In this document: piece after piece, positions 1-12,100 of the stretch
Layout: every line of letters starts with the position of its first letter
Position numbering within the stretch: position 1 is the stretch's first letter
NCBI GenBank assembly: GCA_032209605.1
Contig: JASFXZ010000014.1
Location: 6,220,912 to 6,284,911, forward strand
From: Mactromeris polynyma
Lineage: Eukaryota > Mollusca > Bivalvia > Venerida > Mactridae
Direction: 5' to 3'
Length of the DNA: 64,000 nt
Notes under the pieces: model-generated
Databases searched by the model: none
What the model was told of the DNA's origin: nothing
What the model saw: the letters and a program-made list of their open reading frames with translations, nothing else
Position numbers and translations under genes: made by a program

Positions 1-311
1 CTTAAAGTAGTCAAATGGTTTGAATCAATAAAAACCTAAGACACAAAGTGTTGTAGATGGATAGACAAGTATCAACCAACTAGCCAGCGCGATATAAGAG
101 GTCAATAACGAAGTATAGATTTGCATAAAAAGATCCATTATAAAGCTACACTTCTCCTTCATGACTAACTTACACAATGTGCAGTCTAGATAACAGATAA
201 CAGATGTTGTGGACTGCATTTTGAGATCTATACAGTGGCCTACATAAATGAACCAGTTTGGTAGGCATATAAGATGATGTTGCATTAGGAACTGATGTTT
301 ACAGAACTTAC

Positions 312-1920
312 TTTGTTAACAGTTGCGTGTTCCCGCAGAGCTAAGTCCCAAAAACGACATCCAATTTGATTTCCACATTGTCCCACTGATAAATAAAGAA
401 TAAAAAATATCACATACTATTCGATATTGTAACAAAACATCCCTAGTTGAATTCATTGTTATACCTAGTTGAGAAAATATCCAAAATGATGGCATTGGCT
501 ATGTATAAAAATATTCACTATAAATGATTAATACTACATTCATGTGTTTCTGAAATATATATATTATTTTTGCAATAATCAAAATCATATTATAATACAG
601 TAAAACCTCAATAATAAGACCACCCTTGGGGCTCTGTTAATCTGATCTTATGTAGGAGGTGGTCTTAATATTGTGGTTGATTAAAGAGCACAGTCAGAGA
701 AAATAGGGTTTTAAACATATGTTCTTAATTTTGAGGTGGTCTTTAAGTGAGGTTTGTCATATAATTGTAATAGGTAATTGAAGTGCAATATACACCTTTA
801 CACAATTCATACCGAGGTATATAAAACTCCAGTCTTAAACTGTTTCAAATAACACAAGGAATGAGTTATAGCCAGTAGTAAAATCAGGTGTTCACTATAA
901 TTAAAACATGATCAGTTTTATGTATAGTGATATAATTAAGTGTTAATCACAATGTAAATTTGCAACCACTTCTTCATAAAACTAAACCAAAAAATGGGAT
1001 CCACTAACTTTAGCAGGGAAATACCTAGTCCAAACAATTAGACAACCATGCTAGATCCTTCATGTTTACCTTCATTTTTCAATTTTTGTTTTACCTTCAT
1101 TGTCAAGCATTGAGTCTAAAAGCATCTCATCAAAAATGCGTAGCAAAGTCAGTCTCAGCTCAAATTCAAACACAAGAATGGATTATATTGTTTTACCACA
1201 CATTTTTCGGATAGATATGTCAAATGCTGCCAAAATCTGATTTAGTTGCATGCATAACACCAATGAAAAACGCAAAAAATGGTAATTATCACGATGTCAA
1301 AAACTCGCTGTATGTCACTATCCGTCACTACATAGAGCTGTTTACTCGACTACCCATCGGATTTAAACTCAATTTGCATTATCAAGGCGAGTGTTTCATT
1401 CATAGTTTTTGTTGCAGCTGTACCATAATTGATTATTTATTAATGTGTCGTAAGTTTTATTGGTGAAATATTTGATTTTATATGCATAAAATCGTCCCGA
1501 CCAAAATTCAATAGGCCCCTATATAAAAAGTGCTACGGGAAAATGACGATAACACATCACATGACTCCGCATTTGACAGAAAACGTAAAATATCATCAAA
1601 AATGAAGGTAAAACGTGAAGAATACAAATGCTTGGAGTTATGTGTAGGACTAGGAAATACCCTGCAAGTATTTTTTTATGGAAAATTGATGGTTCTGATT
1701 AAACTATATGAGAGTTTAACCATTTTTCTTATCTAAGGCTTAAACTGAATAACTATAAAACATACCAATCTATATATTGCCGGGTCGTGTAGATTAATCA
1801 AGGCACGAAATCATATTGCAAATAGAGTTTTACTCGCTATTTTAAATAACACTATAGTAACATGCGTTCGAAAAGATAGACATAATCTATATTACCTTGA
1901 ATCACTATTGATTGCGTCAT
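312..1920 (-). CDS. TUBE1: epsilon-tubulin, first two coding exons (partial)
   Basis: Two exons on the minus strand. Exon 1 (1,920 down to 1,896) reads ATG plus seven codons (MTQSIVIQ) and one base, followed by donor GTAATA. Exon 2 (385-312) follows an acceptor ending TATCAG, supplies the other two bases of a Val codon, and encodes the tubulin N-terminal nucleotide-binding loop GQCGNQIG followed by CRFWDLALREH, which is characteristic of epsilon- rather than alpha/beta-tubulin; a perfect GTAAGT donor follows. Exon phases agree (1 then 2). Epsilon-tubulin is a centriole/basal-body tubulin needed for triplet microtubules. The rest of the gene lies to the left of the window. It is divergent from ECHDC3, so the promoter should lie just above 1,920. 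The 74-nt exon 2 is very secure; exon 1 rests on motif plus phase. Confidence 0.9.
386..1895 (-). other. TUBE1 intron 1
   Basis: About 1.5 kb of AT-rich intron between the two epsilon-tubulin exons. Apart from the small TA-flanked MITE at 598-759 I see nothing coding; short open frames here have no motif and no splice context. Confidence 0.75.
598..759. mobile_element. short pogo/Tigger-like MITE
   Basis: Starts after a TA with cagtaaaacctcaataata and ends with the matching but decayed inverted repeat (gaggtggtctttaagtgagg). A second member with the same termini sits at 3,810-3,993. TA target sites and CAGTAAAACC ends are typical of non-autonomous pogo/Tigger elements. No coding capacity. 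Confidence 0.7.
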
Positions 1921-3809
1921 TTTATGGACTATGTACAATTCTGTTACAAATAAAATCACAACTAACACATCGTAACTTCGTTAGTCAGCCATGTTGTTTA
2001 CAGTTCACTAAGTTATTGATAAATCCCAAATTATCCCGGCCCGTATCCGACCCGTAAAAGTCCGGATGTGAAATACCCTGTCGCAGATGCGAAATCGCAA
2101 TTATAAATGTATACTGATGAGGTTCAAATTTCGGTAAAATATCGACCATGTTTAATTAAACATATATGTAGCTTAATTAGTTATACAACGATTGCAATCA
2201 TAAAAGTCATGCACAGATGAACAAGTTATTTTTGTTTTCTTAGCGCATTGTCTTGTTACTCTGAATGAGTGCATGCGTAGCTCGGGAGGCTTCATAATCT
2301 ATCACTTTTTAACCCTCACGCATGGCCAATTTTGAAGATTTGCCATTATAAGAGAAGAAGAAGTTCTTGCAAAAAAAGTTGTGGAATTTAAACCCTGGAA
2401 AATGTATAGCATGGGACATATGTCCAAATGTGGATAGTTTATATATATAAATCGGCATAGGTTTTGCAAGTACATGTACCTCTATCGTCGGTGATGGGCA
2501 GGTTTAAAAATGAATGAAGAAGTTTAGCAGGAAGTGTCAAATACAAAATACACAGCCACTCCAAAAGCAGGAGACATGCAAACATCTATATACAATCAAG
2601 AAAACGGTAAAAAAGACTCACAGACCTCCGGGACAACAACAGTCCACAAACAGACTCAAAAAGAAATATGGGTGAAAATAGGACTACGGCTTTGGAACGG
2701 TCAGATGCAACATCGCCACTAGGGATTTAAACAACCTCTCACTTATCCTACAATCACCTGTATCACCCAAATAAAATGAACAGTGTAAATAAGAAAAATA
2801 AGCGATGACAAACAGGCCAAGAGAAGCAACTACGAATATGACAAGACGGACAAAATAGAAACACCAGACGCCTTCTTTCTGTTTCTGGTTGTGAGTGATC
2901 ACTATCACTGCATCGATGTAATACATCTACTACAGTCTACTACATTAGTCATGCAGCCACACAAGCAAATGATGTAGTGTAAAGGCCAATGGTAACGAGC
3001 GTTGACCATCAAGCAATCAGTGCATAATTGCTGCTAAACGGGATCATAATCTTAATAATCTTTTGATGTATACAATAAACAAAACTTCCGTTACATAGAC
3101 CAGGCTGTGATATTTTTGAAAACTATGACTAAGTTTGCTTTCAATGTGCACCGTTATGAATATCATTAAAGGGTTTGAATGATTAATCATAATTAATGAC
3201 ATTAATGTGGGATGAATGATCAATTAGAATATAAAATATAATAATACAAAATCGTTACGTCCTGCTCGACTTTTTCATTCATTAAAAAACGTCAATTCAG
3301 AAGTCGCGCATGAAATGCAACATACACAACGTACAGCCACCAGAAACATGAAAATATGCAAAGCGAACAAGACAAAAGGGATAATGCAGACAAGAGCATA
3401 AAGGATGGGTGAAAATATATGAGTATCATATTGGAATGGTCAGTGGCATAAAGCCAAAAAAGGATTAAACGAATATAGTAGTAGAGAAGAAAACGGTTAC
3501 AGGTTGAAATTATGTGGTTCTTCTGAACCTATTTTTAATGGACTTCACCCAGTATTGTTGTTACATAGACTAAACATCGTTAATCAGAACCAGAACCATT
3601 GCAATGCATAACAGATTACGACAATCGTGTTTTAACATACATGTATTGCTAAGAGACAAATTTGTGAAAAGACGTTTAATTTCATGATAATACAAACTTC
3701 TTTTTGACAAATACCAGGGAATACATTATTAGTGTTTTTTTTGATAATGCATATTTTTTACTATGTCACGGACATATAGTGGTTAATATGTCCGTGACTA
3801 TATAAAGTA
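1921..3809. promoter_or_regulatory. intergenic region between TUBE1 and ECHDC3, presumed divergent promoter
   Basis: TUBE1 starts at 1,920 on minus and ECHDC3 reads plus, so the 5' regions face each other here. The stretch 2,030-2,110 is locally less AT-rich. The first exon of ECHDC3 (start codon and part of the mitochondrial presequence) should lie between here and 6,048. I could not identify it: candidate ATGs near 2,090 and 2,264 either give the wrong phase or a poor donor. No TATA box stands out. Promoter role is inferred from gene orientation only. Confidence 0.35.
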
Positions 3810-3993
3810 CAGTAAACCTCAATAATACGACCACCCTTTAAGGGACCCTTGAACACTGGTCTTAATATTGAAGTGGTCTTAATACTAAGGTTGAATAAAG
3901 AGCAAAACAATGAAAATGGACTTGAAAACTGTATTCTTAATTTTGAGGTGTTCTTGTTATTGATCAAGGTGGTCTTTAAGTGAGGTTTTACTA
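3810..3993. mobile_element. short pogo/Tigger-like MITE, second copy
   Basis: Begins cagtaaacctcaataata after TA and ends ggtctttaagtgaggtttta before TATA; same family as 598-759. Non-coding. Confidence 0.7.
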
Positions 3994-4914
3994 TATATTT
4001 GTTCACGTTTGTTTTGGTACACACATGAACAACAACATGATTGCTGTGCTCCTTCACCTCCTCCATCAGTGACTGTGCTTATCACCATGGCAATACGAGA
4101 ATGTATCTTCTGTATTTTGTAAAGGGAGAAAATTATGCAGGAAATCCATACATTCGTGAAGCAGGGGCTTCATTTCTGTATAGCAGAATCCTTCGGGTGA
4201 CAACATATACATGTATACAATGGGTTAACTTTAAACCAGATTAATCAAGCTTTAATCTGAATCACTTTTAAGTGTTTGCATATTTAAAAACAATAGAGAA
4301 CATTCTTCTTACAGTTTTAATATTTGACATATTTAAATAATAGGAAAAGTGTAGGAGCTCCAGGCTTCGGATGTGGCCAGCCCTGCTCCGCATATTCTTC
4401 CTTCTGGAACAAGCAAATATCTCAGAAAATGATGAATATGCATTCATTTATTTCAAATTGTTTTGATATATTATAAAACTAGAAAATAAAACATTTAATG
4501 TCATATTCAAAGCATTTGGCCCACAATCTGGCAAAAATAAAAAGGGACGCCGTGTTTTCAATCAATTAATAGTGAGGTACCGTGTCTGCCTTTCATAGGT
4601 TTGGGTTTTAACATATTCGAATGTCAAATTCTGTGACGCCTTTCTGTGATTCTGTCAAATATTTGTTGCAAAACTTGCATGATTGTTAAAAGATGACTGC
4701 TGTGGTACGACGAGGCATACAAAAGGTTTGTTTGTTTCATCATCCGTGAGTGACATTCAGGTTTTAACTCGTATACCGTGTTTATATCTTGAAGTGCACT
4801 AGTTTTCGGATAGTAACTCGTCGTCATATTTCAGTTACTCATTTACATGTATCGTGTTAGCCTTTTGCAAGTCTCCTCCACTTTATCGATGCTTGTGATG
4901 CAATTTTACAAATA
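3994..4914. other. non-coding stretch
   Basis: No exon, repeat or motif recognised. The small frames at 4,041-4,244 and 4,624-4,827 have no family motif and are not part of a plausible splice model. Confidence 0.5.
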
Positions 4915-5692
4915 TTCGCTACTTTCTACTTACTAAATACCTCTTGTCTACTTACTAACTACTACTTACCTACTTTCTACAAGTTTACTAACTACTACTT
5001 TTAGTACTTACCTACTTTCTACTTCTAACTACTACTTACCTACTTTCTACAAGTTTACTAACTACTACTTACCTACTTTCTACAAAATTACTAACTACTA
5101 CTTACCTACTTTCTACAAGTTTACTAACTACTACTTACCTACTTTCTACAAAATTACTAACTACTACTTTTAGTACTTACCTACTTTCTACTTCTAACTA
5201 CTACTTACCTACTTTCTACTACTAACTACTTCTTTTAGTGCTTACCTACTTTCTACTACTAACTACTACTTTTAGTACTTACCTACTTTCTACTACTAAC
5301 TACTACTTTTAGTACTTACCTACATTCTACTACTAACTACTACTTTTAGTACTTACCTACTTTCTACTACTAACTACTACTTTTAGTACTTACCTACTTT
5401 CTACTACTAACTTCTACTTTTAGTACTTACCTACATTCTACTATTAACTACTACTTTTAGTACTTACCTACTTTCTACTACTAACTACTACTTTTAATAC
5501 TTACCTACTTTCTACTAACTCACTTCTACTTACCTACTTTCTACTACTAACTACTACTTTTAGTACTAACCTACTTTCTACTTACTCACTACTACTCACC
5601 TACTTTCTACTACTAACTACTACTTTTAGTACTAACCTACTTTCTACTTACTCACTACTACTCACCTACTTTCTACTTACTAACTACTACTT
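4915..5692. repeat. minisatellite of ~37-bp units (CTACTTTCTACTACTAACTA-type)
   Basis: About 20 imperfect direct repeats built from the words ctactttcta, actaactact and acttttagtacttac. Unit length varies (roughly 31-37 bp) because one block is optional. Strongly pyrimidine/A biased with almost no G on the plus strand. It lies upstream of the first ECHDC3 exon that I can place. Confidence 0.9.
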
Positions 5693-6047
5693 GCCTTGGG
5701 CAAGTGGGCATCAGGCCGTTTGTGTCAAGACAGATGTTGGTGTTGTTCCCAACTGGTCTTAGATAGTAGAAGGCATAACATGCTTTTCCCATCCTGAATT
5801 TCACATCCTCATTGGCACCTCCTTTCCCACTCGCAGTATTGTCAGAATATGTGAAGCCTCCTTGTCTGCGATGGTCAGTCTGTCTAGATAGATGGGAGCA
5901 TCTGCATTCAGTATTTTGGACAGCTTGGTGTTTAATGTACACAATTATTTTCTGTGTGAAGCCTGTTTATATTACTGCTTGTACTGTAGTATGTTGTATA
6001 GAATTTACATAAATTCAATGTTTGTATTTATTTGGTATGTTTTCTAG

Positions 6048-6181
6048 ATTTTACACAATTCACCATTATGGAGAGGAGTGTCAACAGGTGCTTGTTTGCA
6101 TTCTCAGGATAAGAAGGGGTACACCATGACAACAGAATCCGAGGGGATCAGGACTATTTGCTTAAATGATGTGAAGAAAAG
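6048..6181 (+). CDS. ECHDC3: ECHDC3 exon a (presequence end and first core strand)
   Basis: Acceptor TTTTCTAG, donor AG|GTCAGA. Begins in phase 0 and is open from the acceptor, so at least one more coding exon should lie upstream. The first 26 residues (Arg, Trp and Ser/Thr-rich, few acids) fit the end of a mitochondrial presequence; the core starts at SEGIRTICL. An in-frame Met at 6,126 could start a shorter form. Confidence 0.9.
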
Positions 6182-9100
6182 GTCAGATACTGTTTCATGT
6201 AATTGTACTTAAAGCAAAACTTATTCGTTATATTACAAGTTACTTCCTACATGTAAATGTTTGTATACTAATAAACAGAAACAAATCAACAGAGATAACT
6301 GATAGATTATTTTTATTCTTTTCAAATTTCTGTCTTGTGTTTTAGTTTTATTCCATATTCCATGCAAACCATCTGACATATTTACATATGCATGTAATTT
6401 GATATTATAAAACTGTTTAGTTACAAAATGGAAACTTGTATGCAACAAGTTGCCAGCTTGGCTACAGAGATGAGTGGAACCGTCCCACAGCACTTTTGTG
6501 CTTTGATTTCATACAGTACAACCTCTCCAGAGCAGCCCTTTCTTTGAGCAACAATCTAACTTCGATATCAATGTTCCCTGTAGTGAAAATATACAACCAT
6601 CAAGTAATTTAATTTCCATTGTTTTATCTTAATTGTAGTTTGCATAAAATACATAAAGGCTCAATATAAACACCTACTTCCAGTGCTTTGATACAATTAT
6701 AGCATTTGTATATTCAATGACACATTAGATGAGATGTTGATCTTTCACTCAAACAACTTTATTACAAACATTTCATCATTGTATGATATTAGTGATGACA
6801 TGGATGATTAAAACCAATTGAGATTGTAATGAGTTCTCTCCCTTCACATATACCACAAAATGGATAAAGGGAGAGAACTCTAAAAGGGATAAAGGGAGAT
6901 ACATGGAGGTATCTCCCTTTACATATACTAACAAAGGGATAATGGGAGTGCACTCTAGAAGGGATATATATACATACACACACACAAACTATAGAAGGGA
7001 TAAAGGAAGAGATCTCTAGAAGGGCTAAAGGGAGAGAACTTGTGAAAATCTCGTGTTAAATTACTGTTTACTTGGTTCAACTATATTTGTAAACCTGTTG
7101 GACCAGTGACTATTGATATACTCTAGTAGTCTAGATAGTTTTCCCTCTATTACTGCAGTACTAGCAATAATACATGTATACAGTTAACATCATGCTTGAA
7201 TCACAGTGAAAGTAAAGACGGGATCTAATTATTTGATTGAATTTCAATAGATCTAAAATTAAATTATTCTTTGTATCTCTGGTAAAAGCCCATTTTTAGT
7301 GAATTCCTGATTTCATTCATTTAGTATTTGCCAGTTGAATTTTCTGGTCATTTTATCTTACAGAAAAAATTGACAACCTTGTCAGGTCATACCATATATG
7401 AATGAAAATTTTTGGTAAAAACAGGTCATATTATCAAACCTTATCTACATGAAACCGAGACAGGATTTTTGTAATGACGAAATCTTAATCAGTATCAAAA
7501 CTAGGACATCTAGGTGCCACACTTGTTAACTGGATCAAATCATAGATGCCACATTTTCTTCATGAAATTGATAAAATGTCTTTCTTTATGAAATGTAGGG
7601 CAAGTTTGAAAGTACTTAAAGATACTAGTAATAAACCCTGTATTTTTTATGAAAATGTAAAATAAAAAAGAGCATTGAAATGGAATATTTGTGGCTTGAG
7701 TTATTACAAGTTATTATTTGAGATATTACAGTTGCAGATAATCATATTTTTCTCGTTAAAATAGTTTTTTTTTTCAGTTTTCTTTGGCTTCGAGGGGGAA
7801 GATTGAATTTGTGTGGGGGAAAAAGATACTATTTTGGTGGGGATTGGGGCCGATATTCAGCCCCAATAATGGTGGATCAAGGGCCTTGGTTACTCTGTTA
7901 TAACTGATTTTTTTTTAACTTGGACCTTGAGATTATCATACAATATGATAACCTTTAACGATTATTGCCCTTGGAAGGATATTTTCTGACAATTGTATAT
8001 GAAACCTGGTCAGAATATTTTCCTTTTGTGAATGAAATATAGGCCATGTTACAAACTTAAAAAGTACTTAGGCAAGTGATACAGGGCCATCGTTGCCAGA
8101 GCTGTCATCCAATGTCGAAGTATCGTTGATATTTTCAGTTGATCCATGATTGATACATGCCTGAATATTACATGCCTGAAAATGATGAAAATTCACTCAA
8201 AACAAAAATGGAAGCTCTGTCAAAAGGCTATGTCCCAGACTCTGCTGCACCTATCAAATGTGTTCAAGGAAAAGTAAACAACTGAAGATTATTAATATTT
8301 TTCTTATTTTTCTTGACAAAAAACACACATACTTTATAATTGTGAGGAAAAAAAATGGTCAAAGTAATACATTTATATATAAGCATGTAAGAAACATAAC
8401 TAGAAGAGAAAAAATATGAAATCATGAACTGCAAGCTTGTAAATTGATGTATCGTCGATACTTGATACATTGATGTATAGTTGATACTTGATAAATTGAT
8501 GTATCGTCGATACTTGATACATTGATGTATAGTAGATACTTGATACATTGATGTATAGTCGATACTTGATACATTGATGTATAGTCGATACTTGATACAT
8601 TGATGTATAGTCGATACTTGATACATTGATGTATAGTCAATACTTGATACATTGATGTATAGTTGATACTTGATACATTGATGTATAGTTGATACTTGAT
8701 ACATTGATGTATAGTTGATACTTGATACATTGATGTATAGTAGATACTTGATACATTGATGTATAGTAGATACTTGATACATTGATGTATAGTTGATACT
8801 TGATACATTGATGTATAGTTGATACTTGATACATTGATGTATAGTAGATACTTGATACATTGATGTATAGTCGATACTTGATACATTGATGTATAGTCAA
8901 TACTTGATACATTGATGTATAGTTGATACTTGATACATTGATGTATACTGTGGATTCATTAATTTTCGTTGGTACCAAATTTCGTGGTTTTGTCAAAATG
9001 GGCATTTCGTGGGGTACTTGAATTCGTGGTTTTTTGATTTTTGAAGCATAAATTAAAAAAGTAGTCTATAAGTCCAAAACAAATAAAATATATATGTCAA

Positions 9101-12100
9101 TTAGAAAACAGTGACACGGACCCGAAAGATATACAGGTATTTTCTCACCTTTCATTGTTATCGATGTTACATCGTGTGGCCCCGTTCCCTTAGTTAGCCA
9201 CACTATGCAAGTGTCAATTAACACATTATATTGAGAATTATCTACCTATTGTTTACATCACATGTCATTTAAATATGTCAATTAAGCACCAGTTAATCTG
9301 GCGCTAAACGAATTAACAATCAGTCAATAAAAGTTAATGCAAATCATCTTCGAAATCACTCGCTTTTGAGAAACCAAACTATCGTCTACACACAAGCTAA
9401 ATATAGAATTATGTTGATGTCGTGGCTAAAGTCCGGTAACGTCGTTACACGGTTACCGTCAACTCCGGGGTTACCGAATCCAGAAGATGCTGCATCACCA
9501 AGAGAGGCTCGTACATTTCAAGCAGCCAACGACTACGTAGATATACAATCAGAAAGTCAGAAGCAGTCCAGAAAAAGAAAGCGGGGAGATTACGGCCACT
9601 ACGATGACGAGTCAAGGGCTAAAATTGCAAGATATGCAATTGATAATGGGGTTGCTAAGGCCTCGAGGAAATTCTCCTCTTTGTATTGTCGAATAGTTTA
9701 TTGTTATCAAATATTTACATTATATATACACCAACATGCTTATAAACTGACACAATTCACGGGAGGTAACCGCGTGTTAGCGGCGATGTTTATCTGGAGT
9801 GTACTAGTTTTCGGACATAGACTTTTCGGATACGATCGTAAGACAAAATTTTCGTTGGGTACTTGAATTCGTGGATAAGCTCAACCACGAAATCCACGAA
9901 ATTTAATGTTCAACGAAAATTAATGAATCCACAGTAGTTGATACTTGATACATTGATGTATAGTTGATACTTGATACATTGATGTATAGTTGATACTTGA
10001 TACATTGATGTATAGTTGATACTTGATACATTGATGTATAGTTGATACTTGATACATTGATGTATAGTAGATACTTGATACATTGATGTATAGTTGATAC
10101 TTGATACATTGATGTATAGTCCATACTTGATACATTGATGTATAGTCCATACTTGATACATTGATGTATAGTAGATACTTGATACATTGATGTATAGTCC
10201 ATACTTGATACATTGATGTATAGTCAATACTTGATACATTGATGTATAGTTGATACTTGATACATTGATGTATAGTAGATACTTGATACATTGATGTATA
10301 GTAGATACTTGATACATTGATGTATAGTCAATACTTGATACATTGATGTATAGTAGATACTTGATACATTGATGTATAGTCAATACTTGATACATTGATG
10401 TATAGTAGATACTTGATACATTGATGTATAGTAGATACTTGATACATTGATGTATAGTCGATACTTGATACATTGATGTATAGTTGATACTTGATACATT
10501 GATGTATAGTAGATACTTAATACATTGATGTATAGTTGATACTTGATACATTGACGTATAGTCCATACTTGATACATTGATGTATAGTCCATACTTGATA
10601 CATTGATGTATAGTAGATACTTGATACATTGATGTATAGTCCATACTTGATACATTGATGTATAGTCAATACTTGATACATTGATGTATAGTTGATACTT
10701 GATACATTGATGTATAGTAGATACTTGATACATTGATGTATAGTCAATACTTGATACATTGATGTATAGTAGATACTTGATACATTGATGTATAGTCGAT
10801 ACTTGATACATTGATGTATAGTCGATACTTGATACATTGTTGTATAGTCGATACTTGATACATTGATGTATAGTCGATACTTGATACATTGATGTATAGT
10901 CGATACTTGATACATTGATGTATAGTCGATACTTGATACATTGATGTATAGTCGATACTTGATACATTGATGTATAGTAGATACTTGATACATTGATGTA
11001 TAGTCGATACTTGATACATTGATGTATAGTCAATACTTGATACATTGATGTATAGTCGATACTTGATACATTGATGTATAGTCAATACTTGATACATTGA
11101 TGTATAGTAGATACTTGATACATTGATGTATAGTAGATACTTGATACATTGATGTATAGTCGATACTTGATACATTGATGTATAGTCGATACTTGATACA
11201 TTGATGTATAGTAGATACTTGATACATTGATGTATAGTCAATACTTGATACATTGATGTATAGTAGATACTTGATACATTGATGTATAGTCGATACTTGA
11301 TACATTGATGTATAGTCGATACTTGATACATTGATGTATAGTAGATACTTGATACATTGATGTATAGTAGATACTTGATACATTGATGTATAGTAGATAC
11401 TTGATACATTGAGGTATAGTAGATACTTGATACATTGATGTATAGTAGATACTTGATACATTGATGTATAGTTGATACTTGATACATTGATGTATAGTTG
11501 ATACTTGACACATTGATGTATAGTAGATACTTGATACATTGATGTATAGTCGATACTTGACACATTGATGTATAGTAGATACTTGATACATTGATGTATA
11601 GTCGATACTTGATACATTGATGTATAGTCGATACTTGATACATTGTTGTATAGTCGATACTTGATACATTGATGTATAGTCGATACTTGATACATTGATG
11701 TATAGTCGATACTTGATACATTGATGTATAGTCGATACTTGATACATTGATGTATAGTCGATACTTGATACATTGATGTATAGTAGATACTTGATACATT
11801 GATGTATAGTCGATACTTGATACATTGATGTATAGTCAATACTTGATACATTGATGTATAGTCGATACTTGATACATTGATGTATAGTCAATACTTGATA
11901 CATTGATGTATAGTAGATACTTGATACATTGATGTATAGTAGATACTTGATACATTGATGTATAGTCGATACTTGATACATTGATGTATAGTCGATACTT
12001 GATACATTGATGTATAGTAGATACTTGATACATTGATGTATAGTCAATACTTGATACATTGATGTATAGTAGATACTTGATACATTGATGTATAGTCGAT

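Noticed and set aside
2089..2135. Basic stretch with ATG and a GTAAAA donor as ECHDC3 first exon
   Set aside because: Ends in phase 2, while exon a at 6,048 needs phase 0; would require another unseen exon.
5812..6012. Open frame just before ECHDC3 exon a as a possible first exon
   Set aside because: Not joined by a plausible donor in the needed phase 0 and does not look like a mitochondrial presequence.
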